Shown here piece by piece: positions 47,482 to 58,427 of a stretch of 64,000 bases of DNA. The notes beneath the pieces are model-generated. The model had not been told where the DNA came from and searched no databases. It saw only the letters and a program-made list of their open reading frames with translations. The stretch comes from Hordeum vulgare subsp. vulgare (lineage: Eukaryota > Streptophyta > Magnoliopsida > Poales > Poaceae). The DNA lies in NCBI RefSeq assembly GCF_904849725.1, contig NC_058522.1:438803529-438867528 (forward strand). Reading direction: 5' to 3'. The position numbers and the translations under genes are program-made. How positions within the stretch are numbered: position 1 is the stretch's first letter; each line of letters opens with the position of its first letter.

Positions 47482-47508
47482 GAAGAAGAAGAAGAAGAAG
47501 AAGAAGCA
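47482..47508. repeat. (GAA)n simple repeat
   Basis: GAAGAAGAAGAAGAAGAA inside the Sukkula-type LTR. The other copy has a shorter CTTCTTCTTCTTC run at 42130. Confidence 0.85.
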
Positions 47509-50500
47509 ACTCCAAATGAACAATCAACGCGCTCGCGTCAAGTAACCTTTACCTGTACCTGCAACTGGTGTTGTAGTAATCTGTGAGCCACAGGGAACTC
47601 AGCAATCTCATTTCCAAAGGTATCAAGACTAGCAAAGCTTAATCGGTGAGGCAAGGTTAAGTGGTGAGGTTGCGGCAGCGGCTAAGAAAATATGAGGTGG
47701 CTAACTTACGAGTACAAGAAATAAGAGGGGGAAGATCTACGCATAATGGACGTGCACTACTGATGATCAAATGAATGATCCTGAACACCTACCTACGTCA
47801 AACATAACCCCACCGTGTCCTCGATCGGAGAAGGAACTCACGAATGAGACAGTTACGATTACGCACACAGTTGGCATGTTTTAATTAAGTTAACTTCATG
47901 TTATCTAGAACCAGTGTTAAACAAAGCTTCCACGTTGCCACATAACCGCGGGCACGGCTTTCCGAAAGATTTAACCCTGCAGGGATGCTCCAACTAGTCC
48001 ATCACAAATTGCCACAAGCTGCATAGAAATCCTCAATCACGAAGCTCGCGATCTTGTCGGATTCCCTAGTGGGAAACCTCAACTCTGAGATTACCCAAAG
48101 CATCACCGGAATCCCGATGCACAAGATATCTTGTCAAAGGTAAAACTAATCTAGCAAGGCCGCCCGGCGTGTCGACGATCCCGATAGGAGCCGCGTATCT
48201 CGTTCTCAGGACACGTCGGATGGAAAAGCCTACAGGTACCAAACCTCAAGTTGCCCCGTGGTGGCCCCGCAGTCTATCCTTTTGGGACCAACACCATCAG
48301 CACTGGCCCCCCTGTTTATGTAAAAATTACTACTCGGGTTCATGACGCCCTATGCATTTCAGTGTTAACAAAATTATTATGTTGGGCAAATGTAGAACCA
48401 ATGTTGGGCCTTGCCAGACCAGCTTTAATCTAAAACGAATTATCAAGGGGGTCCCCATAACAACCCCGATCGTGTTAGGAGCGCTCGTTTATGGAACATA
48501 ACACCGGTAGCCGAAACTAAGGGGGCAAAGGTGGAACAAAACACCAGGCTAGAAAGGCCGAGCCTTCCACCTTTTACCAAGTATATAGGTGCATTAAAGT
48601 AAATAACATTTAATAGGGTGATATAACAAGGAACCCATGTTTTCACATGGAAGCATCTGCACCTGCAACTAGCAACGCTAACAACAGGGTTAAGCAAGCG
48701 GTAACATAGCCAATCAGTGGTTTGCTAGGTCGTATAGGTTGAAGGTGATCATGGCATTGTTGAGAGGCTGATATTTAACATGTGGTAGGCAACGAGACAT
48801 AATCGATAGAAGCGATAAAACTAGCATGGCAATCATAGTAATGGTATCTGAGGAAATGATCATCTTGCCTAAGATCCCGCATGGAAGAAGAATGCCTCCG
48901 TGAAGCAGACGAACCGACGTAGTCGAACGGGTCCTCACAATCCGACACGTTGCGGAACTCTATCGAGACGAAGCAAACCGGAAATACAAATCAACACACG
49001 GAATTCACCAAATGGTGCAACAACACAAATGATGCATGAGCAGCTGAATACATGCAAGTCACGGCATGACAATTCACACAATCAAACATGCATATTGACG
49101 AAACTTCACATATGAATTATTTAGTTCACTCCCGGTTAGATACACGACAATATTAAATGTGGTTAAACATGGCAAGAGGTGAAGCGTAATTAAACTACCT
49201 ATCTAGGCAATTTAAATGAGGTCTGAAATGACATATAGCATCTCCGAGACAACCTCACATGCTAATTTACAATTCTGTCCAGATCTGAATTAACACAATT
49301 ATTTAGTTGTTAAACAGCAAAACAAATAGGTTCACGTGATTCTACGCGTCATTTCTAGCAATCTACACATAGAGAACATCTCCAACGGAGCTACGGTTCA
49401 AAAGATACAAGCATCGCAAGATATGATGGCATGAATGCAATATGTGTGCAACGACGGTCACGAGCACTTCAAAACATACAACCAGCAAGAGAAAATGAAA
49501 CAACACGAGATCCTAAGCAAGTTTCATGTAGGACACAATTGAATCGGAGCTACGGATCAAAAACTACGAGCTACACAAGAAATGACTACAATATGCCAAA
49601 ATCAGCCACATAGCATTTCTACGCATCACAACTACGAGCTACAAAATTCCAATAGGCTCAAGCAAGGCATGACACGAAAGAGGGCAAGACACACTACTAC
49701 AAACTACTAACAACAACTAGCATGGCAGCAAGGAGCACTAGGAAAAGAAGACACAAAATGGCATCTCACACACTATTTCAGACTTGGTGAAAATTACACC
49801 TCATGAAAGTGCAGTTTTCGATCTGAAGCCATATTGACAGCAGCCAAACCTATAACTACAGGATTCCAAATGGCATGAAAATTTACAGCATGCTAGAGAA
49901 ACACAAGGGGTACAACTAACTCCATTGGACCAACCTCAAAAGAGCTACAGATCACAAGATGCAAGCAAGACAAGACAGCAACAAAATATAACAGATCCCA
50001 GACTTAGAAATATTTCAGCTCCTCCAAATCAGCACTATTTCTAGCAACTTGAGAGCAATCAAAAACCATCTAAACATGCATTTCTATTGCAACCAAAAAT
50101 ACCACGGGCTAGACAACACATCCAAGATCAACTCTCTAGTTGACAACTTAATCAAACGGAGCACGGAATAAATCCTACGAAATAAACAAAAGGGCATCAC
50201 GGCAAAATACCGTGCGAACTAACTTGCTCAAAAGCTAAATCTAATTACAAAGAAAAATCTCATGGATTTTTCTACCCCGAAAACATATAAAATATGTGGG
50301 GTTGCACAACAATATAATGCCACACGAAAATGCGAGAAAATAACCTATACACAGGAAAATAAACTACCGGCAATCCCTACACGCAAAAATATCGATGACC
50401 ACTCTAAAATACATGCAAGAATGATTCCTAAAACATGGACATTTAATCTAAGGCATATGAGCAATTCAAACACGCGTGGAAAATTAAATATGCGACTAAA

Positions 50501-51464
50501 CCTATTGGGACAGCACGCCAAACGATGCATTCAGCACGCTAAACGACGTCAAACAAATATGCAAGTTGTAAATTCGTAATCTACGCGAAATTCTACACGA
50601 GATACATGTCTAAATCTTCACGATCCGTCTTACGGTTATTAAACTACGGGCGTTTAAATATCTAGCATAACTCCTGAAAATAAATAAATTCTCAGGGATC
50701 TAAAATATCTCAGACGGGCCGAATTGGGGCGCAACATAGCAAAGATGTGCACAGGCGGGAAAAACATCGAGCTGCTCACCTCGGGCCTGGGAAGAGGCGG
50801 CCGCGGCTTGGGCCGAGCTGGTGGAGAGGTGGGCCTCGGGGCGCTCGGGTGGGCCACGGCCTGGGGAGGACCTGGGCCGGTCGACGCTCAGCCCGCCCCG
50901 TCGGATCTGGATCCCGACCAGGGAGCTCGCGCCCTCGACGCGGGACTGTTCTGGCAGCTAATGGCGGCGACAGCCGGCCGGTGCTGCCGGTCCGACGCGG
51001 CGGCTCCGGCGAGCTGCGACTAGCGGGGCGGCCGGCAGAAGCTTCGCGGAGGTCGGCTGTGTTGGCCGGCGAGCGGATCGGCGACAAGAGCGCAGGCGGC
51101 GGCTGCCGAAGGAGCGAGGGAGGAGCCGCCTCGGGGGGAGATCCCTGGGGCTTCCAGCGAACTGCAGGCTACGGCGGCGCGGAGGACGCGGGGCTTCGAA
51201 GGGCTACGGCGGCGCAGACTTCGACGGGAGGCGGCGCGACGGGTTGACGGTGCCGGCACGGCGGCGCTCGCTCGGGAGGAAGAGCTGGGAGGCAGGGAGG
51301 CCGAACGGGGGCGGCGGCGGCTCGGGCCTGGCGGGCCTCGCGTGGGCTCGCAGGCCCAACGGCGCGAGGAGGAGGTGGGCGGTGAGAGAGAGAGAGTGGG
51401 GGTAGGGTTTCGGGCGCGGATCCCGAGGTGGAAGGGGGCTGTCCAAAAAAATACACACATGGAC

Positions 51465-51472
51465 TATATATA
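51465..51472 (-). promoter_or_regulatory. TATA-like box in the minus Sukkula-type LTR
   Basis: TATATATA followed downstream, in minus orientation, by a GC-rich leader. It is a candidate LTR promoter by position and sequence; no experimental basis is visible. Confidence 0.4.
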
Positions 51473-52036
51473 GACAAATGGGGGGGCTAGGTTTAGCGAA
51501 ATTTCGATCCGGATCCAACCGTGCGGTCGGATTCGGACGGTTCCGCACGTGGGAATGGGTACGTCACCGTGTAGAGGGGATATACGGAGACGAGAGGGAG
51601 AATGGGCGGCGCGGCAATGATTTTTTTAAAACATCGACAGACGTCCGACGGTAGTCCGAATACGGTGCCGCTACGGTCGACCGTTCGGGTACCAGACGAA
51701 CTCCGGTCGCGATGAAATTCGACAGGCGTCCTAGGTAGAATTATTTACGACCGCATGCCAAGTTTCACCCCGATCAGAGAAAGTTTTAATCGCACTTTAA
51801 AAACAGGGTTTCGATGATGCCGCGGGCGCGTGCGTGTGTGGTCGGGCTTAGAACGGACAACGACGTGATCCGGCAACTAACAACGGATGCAAGTTTTGAA
51901 AACTGGCGGCACGGAGATGCCGATGCGATGCAGATGATGTGCATGATGCGATGAAGATGCGACAAATGAAAATAGACACCCGACGAAAACGGAAAGAGAG
52001 GGGAATCTTCTGGAACGTCGACATCGGGCTGTCACA

Positions 52037-52533
52037 GAGAGACTGGAGGATTCTATCAATTATAGCATCATCCGGAAGTTTGACTCCAAGTGAAGTCACA
52101 CGACCGTGTAACCCAGACATTTTGAGTATGTGCTCACTGACAGAACTGTTCTCCTCAATCTTACAGCTAAAGAACTTGTCGGAGACTTCATATCTCTCGA
52201 CACGGGTATGAGCTTGAAAAACTAGCTTTAGCTCTTGGAACATCTCATATGCACCGTGTTGCTCAAAACGCCTTTGGAGCCCCGTTTCTAAACTGTATAA
52301 CATGCCACACCTAACCAGAGAGTAGTCATCACTCCGCGTTTGCCAGACATTCAGAATGTCCTGGGCTGTTGCGGGAGCGGGGGGGTCACCTAGCGGCGCA
52401 TCAAGGACATAAGCCTTTTTAGTTGCTTCAAGGATGAGCTTCAAGTTGCGAACCCAGTCCGCATAGTTGCTACCATCATCTTTCAGCTTGTTTTCTCCAG
52501 GAATGCGTTGAAATTGAGGTTGACGTTGGCCAT
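52037..52533 (-). pseudogene. Angela-2 gag N-terminal half, split by a solo LTR
   Basis: ATG at 52533 starts MANVNLNFNAFLEK, then a one-base frameshift near 52500 leads to NKLKDDGSNYADWVRNLKLI, the UBN2/Copia-gag pattern. The open frame from 52444 continues through AYVLDAPLGDPPAPATAQDI, RFEQHGAYEMFQELK and VKLPDDAIIDRILQSL to the TSD GAGAG at 52041-52037, where the Sukkula-type LTR begins. The gag resumes at 47180 with LPPSYKGF. The gene is therefore broken by an insertion plus a frameshift. Confidence 0.85.
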
Positions 52534-53787
52534 CTACAGTATTTATAAAGACAACTTTTAGACTAAGTTCATGACAATTAAGTTCATTTAATCAAATTAA
52601 GTATGAACTCCCACTTAAATCGAGATCCCTCTAGTCATCTAAGTGATAAATGATCCATGTTGACTAACCCGTGTCCGATCATCACGTGAGACGGACTAGT
52701 CACCATGGTGAGCAACTTCATGCTGATCGTATTCAACCATACGACTCATGTTCGACCTTTTGGTCTCTTGTATTCGAGGTCATGTCTGTACATGCTAAGC
52801 TCATCGAGTCAACCTAGGTGTTTCGCGTGTGTAAATCTGGCTTACACCCGTTGTATGCGAACGTTAGAATCTATCACACCCGATCGTCACGTGGTACTTC
52901 GAGACAACGATCCTTCGCAACGGTGCACACTTAGGGGAATACATTCTCTAAATTTTAAGAGGGATCATCTTATTATGCTACCGTCGTTCTAAGCAATAAG
53001 ATGAAAAACATGATAAACATCACAATGCAATCATATAGTGACATGATATGGCATTATCATCTTTGCTCTTTCGATCTCCATCTTCAGGCATCGCATGATC
53101 ATCATTGTCACCGGCGTGACACCATGATCTCCATCATCATGATCTCCATCATCGTGTCTCCGTGAAGTCGTCACGCCAACTACTACTATCACTACTACTA
53201 TAGCTAACCGTTAGCAATGAAGTAAAAGTAGTAAGCACATGGCGTTGCATCTCATACAATAAATTAAGACAACTCCTATTGCTCCTGCCGGTTGTCATAC
53301 TCATCGACATGCAAGTCGTGAAACCTATTACAATAACATGATCATCTCATACATCATACATGCAACATCACAACTTTGGCCATATCACATCACATGTCAA
53401 ACCCTGCAAAAACAAGTTAGACGTCCTCTAATTGTTGTTGCAAGTTTTACGTGGCTGATTTGGGTTTCTAGCAAGAACGCTTTCTTACCTACGTGACAGC
53501 CACAAAGATTGTATGCCAAAGCTATTTACCCTTCATAAGGACCCTTTTCATCAAATCCAATCCGACTAGACTAGGAGAGACAGACACCCGCTAGCCACCT
53601 TTATGCACGGTGTGCATGTCTGTCGGTGGAACCAGTCTCACGTAAGCGTACGTGTAATGTCGGTTCGGGCCGCTTCATCCCACAATACCGCTGGAAAAGA
53701 ATAAGACTAGTAGCGGCAAGCAATTGACAAATCATCGCACACAACCTTTTGTGTTCTACTCGTGCATAGAATCTACGCATAGAAAAC
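52534..53787 (-). other. 5' leader of Angela-2
   Basis: 1.25 kb from the PBS to the gag ATG, with no gene. It is collinear with the Angela-1 leader (6661-7933), including the ATGATCTCCATCATCATGAT cluster at 53125-53150. Confidence 0.7.
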
Positions 53788-53802
53788 CTGGCTCGGATGC
53801 CA
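53788..53802 (-). promoter_or_regulatory. Primer binding site of Angela-2
   Basis: Minus strand TGGCATCCGAGCCAG, close to TGGTATCAGAGCCAG, the initiator-tRNA-Met type used by this group. One base separates it from the LTR. Confidence 0.85.
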
Positions 53803-53803
53803 C

Positions 53804-55576
53804 TGTTGGGTAACGTAGCATAAATTCAAAAAAATTCCTACGCATATTCAGATCTTCCTATGGAGAGACCAGCAACGAGAGAGGGGTGAGTGCTTCTTCA
53901 TACCTTTGAAGATCGCTAAGCGGAAGCGTTGCTAGAACGCGGTTGATGGAGTCGTACTCGCGGCGATTCAGATCGCGGTGTGATTCCGATCTAGTGCCGA
54001 ACCACGACACCTCCGCGTTCAACACACGTGCAGCCCGGTGACGTCTCCCGCACCTTGATCCAGCAAGGATGAGGGAGAGGTTGGGGAAGACCTCCGGCAG
54101 CATGACGGCGTGGTTTCGATGGAGAGATGAGGTCTCCCAGCAGGGCTTCGCCAAGCACCCGGAGAGAGGAGGAGAAAGAGGAGCAGGGCTGCGCCGAGGG
54201 AGAGGCGGATTGGTGTCCCCAACAGCCCAAAGTGCACAATATATATAGGGGGAGGGAGGGGCTGCGCCCCCTTGAGGGTTCCCTCTCCTAGGAGGGGTGG
54301 CAGACCTAGATGGGGAGGAAGTGCGGCGGCCAGGAGGGGAGGAGGGGTGGCGCACCCTTCTGGTGGGCCTTAGGCCCACCTGCCCTAGGGTTCCCCCCTT
54401 CCCCCTCTTCTTGCGCCATGGGCTGAGTGTGGGGGGCGCACCAGCCCACCTAGGGGCTGGTTCCCTCCCGCACTTGGCCCATCTAGCCTCCCGGGGTCGT
54501 GGCCCCCTTCTGGTGGACCCCCGGGGCCACTTCCGGTGGTCCCGGTGGTCCCAGTACGTTACCGCGACGCCCAAAACACTTCCGGTGTCCAAAACCATCC
54601 GTCCTATATATCAATCTTTATCTCCGGACCATTCCGGAGCTCCTCGTGACGTCCAGGATCTCATCCGGGACTCCGAACAACTTTCGATAACCTCGTATAA
54701 CAATTCCCTATAACCCTAGCGTCATCGAACCTAAGTGTGTAGACCCTACGGGTTCGGGAGACAGGCAGGCATGACCGAGACACCTCCTCGGCCAATAACC
54801 ATCAGCGGGGTCTGGATACCCATGGTGGCTCCCACTTGCTCCATGATGATCTCATCGGATGAACCACAATGTCAAGGATTCAATCAATCCCGTATACAAT
54901 CCCCTTTGTCTGTCGGTATAGAACTTGCCCGAGATTCGATCGTCGGTATACCTATACCTTGTTCAATCTCGTTACCGGTAAGTCTCTCTACTCGTTCCGT
55001 AGCACGTCATCGTGTGACTAACTCCTTAGTCACATTGAGCTCATGATGATGTTCTACCGAGTGGGCCCAAAGATACCTATCCGTCACACGGAGTGAAAAA
55101 TCCCGATCTCGATTCATACCAACCAAACAGACACTTTCGGAGATACCGTAGTGCACCTTTATAGTCACCCAGTTACTTGTGACGTTTGATACACCCAAAG
55201 CACTCCTACGGTATCCGGGAGTTGCACAATCTCACGGTCGAAGGAAAAGATACTTGACATTAGAAAAGCTTTAGCATACAAACAATACGATCTAGTGTTA
55301 TGCTTAGGATTGGGTCTCGTCCATCACATCATTCTCCCAATGATGTAATTCCGTTATCAATGACATCTAATGCCTATGATCAGGAAACCATGATCATCTA
55401 TTGACTAACGAGCTAGCCAACTAGAGGCTTGCTAGGGACACGTTGTGATCTATTTATTCACACATGTATTACTGTTTCCTGTTAATACAATTATAGCATG
55501 AACAATAGACGATTATCACAAACAAGAAATATGATAATAACCATTTTATTATTGCCTCTAGGGCATATTTCCAACA
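53804..55576 (-). repeat. 5' LTR of Angela-2
   Basis: 1773 bp, TGTTGGGTAACG at 53804 to GGGCATATTTCCAACA at 55576 in window orientation. TATATA at 54240-54245 precedes the R/U5 part that ends at the PBS. Its open frames are shadows. Confidence 0.95.
54240..54245 (-). promoter_or_regulatory. TATA box of the Angela-2 5' LTR
   Basis: TATATA just before GGGGGAGGGAGGGG. It matches the promoter position in Angela LTRs. In the 3' LTR the same site has weakened to CATATAGG. Confidence 0.5.
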
Positions 55577-55581
55577 CTTGT

Positions 55582-56278
55582 GACCATGGTTGCAAGGATT
55601 GTTTACCTTACGCATAGTTCGTTAATGCAGTTATCCGTTGCTTTGAGTTTACACTTTGGGTGGGGCTCGCAACTTAATACCAGCGAGATGTTCTGGATAG
55701 ATATCTCAAGGTGGATAATTAGTAAGTAGATGCTGATGAATAAACGGTCTACTTGTCTTGGCGTACTGCCCATTACTATTGAGCCTCTAACTTTCAAGTA
55801 GCATAATTAGTATTGTGGTGCGTTTATAATTATGTCAATTGCCCAGCTATAATTTGTTTACCCAATTATAGTTGTTTATCGTCTTTTGGGATAGAGACAT
55901 CACTAGTGAACATCATGTGACTCAGGTCCATATCACCACCATTGCTTACACCTCCACCATTTACTACGTTCATTTACTTTTTTGTTGCAATCACTATCAC
56001 TATTCCCGCTTGTGTTTTGATCCTTTGCAAACTACAAGGCCGCAGAGATTGACAACTTCTTTGTACTCGTTAGGAGCAAAGTTATTTGTTATGTGTGCAT
56101 GTCCACGTCTACTGCTAGTGCTAGAGCAGCGAACACCTACTTGTTGATCCTTGGAGTCCTCCTGGTTCGATAAATCTTAAAGTCTCCGTGTAAGGGAAAC
56201 TTGCTGTTGACTACATCTCCACCTTCCACTTGGGGTAACCAACGAGGGGAGAGAAGTATATTCATCAACTCGTCATCA
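55582..56278 (+). repeat. 3' LTR of Gypsy-D, second part
   Basis: Continues the LTR from 37361 after Angela-2 (the TSD copy is 55577-55581). It aligns with 31557-32252 and ends CGTCATCA at 56278. Confidence 0.87.
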
Positions 56279-56388
56279 CCAGGCCACGACGATGCGATTC
56301 CCAAGAGTCGCGCAGGTCATCATGTTGCTCATTGAACACACCCAACGTCCCTCACGAATGTGACCGATCGGTGGACACGTGAGGCGAC

Positions 56389-58219
56389 TGTTGGGGAACG
56401 TCGCATGGGAAACAAAAAATTTCCTACGCGCACGAAGACCTATCATGGTGATGTCCATCTACGAGAGGGGATGAGTGATCTACGTACCCTTGTAGATCGT
56501 ACAGAAGAAGCGTTAGAGAACGCGGTTGATGTAGTGGAACGTCCTCACGTCCCTCGATCCGCCCCGCGAACAATCCCGCGATCAGTCCCACGATCTAGTA
56601 CCGAACGGACGGCACCTCCGCGTTCAGCACACGTACAGCTCGACGATGATCTCGGCCTTCTTGATCCAGCAAGAGAGACGGAGAGGAAGAAGAGTTCTCC
56701 GGCAGCGTGACGGCGCTTCGGAGGTTGGTGATGACCTTGTCTCAGCAGGGCTCCGCCCGAGCTCCGCAGAAACGCGATCTAGAGGAAAAACCGTGGAGGT
56801 ATGTGGTCGGGCTGCCGTGGAAAAGTCGTCTCAAATCAGCCCTAAAACCTCCGTATATATAGGTGGGAGGGAGGGGGGCCTTGCCTTGGGGTCCAAGGAC
56901 CCTCAAGGGGTCGGCCGAGCCAAGGGGGAGGACTCTCCCCCCCCCCAAACCGAGTTGGACTAGGTTTGGTGGGAGGGAGTTCCCCTCCCTTCCCACCTCC
57001 TCCCATTTTTTTCCTTTTTCCTTTGATTTCTTATCCTTGGCGCATAGGGCCCTTTTGGGCTGTCCCACCAGCCCACTAAGGGCTGGTGCGCCACCCTTAT
57101 GGCCTATGGGCTTCCCCGGGGTGGGTTGCCCCCCCCCCCCCCGGTGAACTCCCGGAACCCATTCGTCATTCCCGGTACATTCCTGGTAACTCCGAAAACC
57201 TTCCGGTAATCAAATGAGGTCATCCTATATATCAATCGTTGTTTCCGGACCATTCCGGAAACCCTCGTGACGTCCGTGATCTCATCCGGGACTCCGAACA
57301 ACATTCGGTAACCAACCATATAACTCAAATACGCATAAAACAACGTCGAACCTTAAGTGTGCAGACCCTGCGGGTTCGAGAACTATGTAGACATGACCCG
57401 AGAGACTCCTCGGTCAATATCCAATAGCGGGACCTGGATGCCCATATTGGATCCTACATATTCTACGAAGATCTTATCGTTTGAACCTCAGTGCCAAGGA
57501 TTCGTATAATCCCGTATGTCATTCCCTTTGTCCTTCGGTATGTTACTTGCCCGAGATTCGATCGTCAGTATCCGCATACCTATTTCAATCTCGTTTACCG
57601 GCAAGTCTCTTTACTCGTTCCGTAATACAAGATCCCGCAACTTACATTAAGTTACATTGCTTGCAAGGCTTGTGTGTGATGTTGTATTACCGAGTGGGCC
57701 CCGAGATACCTCTCCGTCACACGGAGTGACAAATCCCAGTCTTGATCCATACTAACTCAAGTAACACCTTTGGAGATACCTGTAGAGCATCTGTATAGTC
57801 ACCCAGTTAGGTTGCGATGTTTGATACACACAAAGCATTCCTCCGGTGTCAGTGAGTTATATGATCTCATGGTCATAGGAATAAATACTTGACACGCAGA
57901 AAACAGTAGCAACAAAATGACACGATCAACATGCTACGTCTATTAGTTTGGGTCTAGTCCATCACGTGATTCTCCCAATGACGTGATCCAGTTATCAAGC
58001 AACAACACCTTGTTCATAATCAGAAGACACTGACTATCATTGATCAACTGGCTAGCCAACTAGAGGCATGCTAGGGACGGTGTTTTGTCTATGTATCCAC
58101 ACATGTAAATGAGTCTTCATTCAATACAATTATAACATGGATAATAAACTATTATCTTGATATAGGAATTATAATAATAACTATACATTTATTATTGCCT
58201 CTAGGGCATAATTCCAACA
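56389..58219 (-). mobile_element. Angela-type solo LTR, TSD GCGAC
   Basis: 1831 bp with TGTTGGGG at 56389, CATAATTCCAACA ending 58219, and a perfect TSD GCGAC at 56384-56388 and 58220-58224. It belongs to the subfamily of Angela-1 and 11929-13744, and has a TATATATA box at 56854-56861. It sits in Gypsy-E about 100 bp upstream of the antisense gene's TATA box, pointing away from it. Confidence 0.93.
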
Positions 58220-58316
58220 GCGACGTGGGCGGCACTGCTTCGGTCGGCCCACCTCTCGACCCTCGTGGGTCGAGCGACGCCCACGCTCCCCCGATGGTTG
58301 GTGGCTAGGGCTCGCC

Positions 58317-58322
58317 TATAAG
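58317..58322 (+). promoter_or_regulatory. TATA box of the antisense gene in Gypsy-E
   Basis: CTATAAGTTCG, 111 bp upstream of the ATG at 58428. Transcription would start near 58345-58355, giving a ~75-base leader. Confidence 0.45.
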
Positions 58323-58427
58323 TTCGCCCAGCCCCCTGCGGGGGAAGACACCGCAACCTTGAGCTCCTTCTCTGTTTCATCCATCTGCCGCGAGGAAACT
58401 TCTTCCCTTCGTTCGCTCTTCGTCTTC

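Larger units (their letters stand above)
47181..52036 (-). mobile_element. Sukkula-type solo LTR (minus orientation), TSD GAGAG
   Basis: 4856 bp with perfect TSD GAGAG at 47176-47180 and 52037-52041. In minus orientation it starts TGTGACAGCCCGATGTCGAC and ends CATCTGGGGCGTAACA. About 1.5 kb at the 3' end matches the plus-oriented copy (for example TAAAGGTTACTTGACGCGAG, and CTTCTTC runs), while the middle (about 49150-50650) is AT-rich and unlike the other copy. A TATATATA box lies at 51465-51472, followed in the transcription direction by a GC-rich region (51420-50760). It splits Angela-2 gag. Confidence 0.85.
37362..55576 (-). mobile_element. Angela-2: Angela/BARE-1/WIS-type Copia element with two nested solo LTRs; TSD CTTGT
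   Basis: Perfect TSD CTTGT at 37357-37361 and 55577-55581. The 3' LTR is 37362-43657 (contains a Sukkula-type solo LTR), PPT 43658-43673, gag-pol from 52533 down to 43690 (contains a second Sukkula-type solo LTR in gag), leader 52534-53787, PBS 53788-53802 and 5' LTR 53804-55576. Without the nested DNA it is about 8.8 kb, the usual size for this group. It belongs to a different subfamily from Angela-1 (LTR end TGTTGGGTAACGTAGCATAA rather than TGTTGGGGAACGTCGCATGG). Confidence 0.95.
30597..56278 (+). mobile_element. Gypsy-D: gag-protease Gypsy element carrying Angela-2 in its 3' LTR; TSD TCAGG/CCAGG
   Basis: 5' LTR 30597-32252, PBS at 32263, broken gag, open protease, long noncoding 3' region with a MITE, PPT near 36394, and 3' LTR 36408-37361 continued at 55582-56278. 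Flanks TCAGG (30592-30596) and CCAGG (56279-56283) are a TSD with one C/T mismatch. Its own length is about 7.5 kb. It has no RT, RNase H or integrase and so is non-autonomous, with the same gag-PR layout as Gypsy-B but diverged. The 3' LTR begins CGGTACGTC where the 5' LTR has TGATACGTC. Confidence 0.88.

Noticed and set aside
50747..51548. Several Arg/Pro-rich open frames on both strands
   Set aside because: Same composition effect in the GC-rich part of the minus-oriented Sukkula-type LTR; no domain and no conservation with the other copy.
42486..57143. Poly-C runs (42496-42511, 57128-57143)
   Set aside because: Homopolymer slippage in GC-rich LTRs; likely variable or sequencing-sensitive and not a functional signal.
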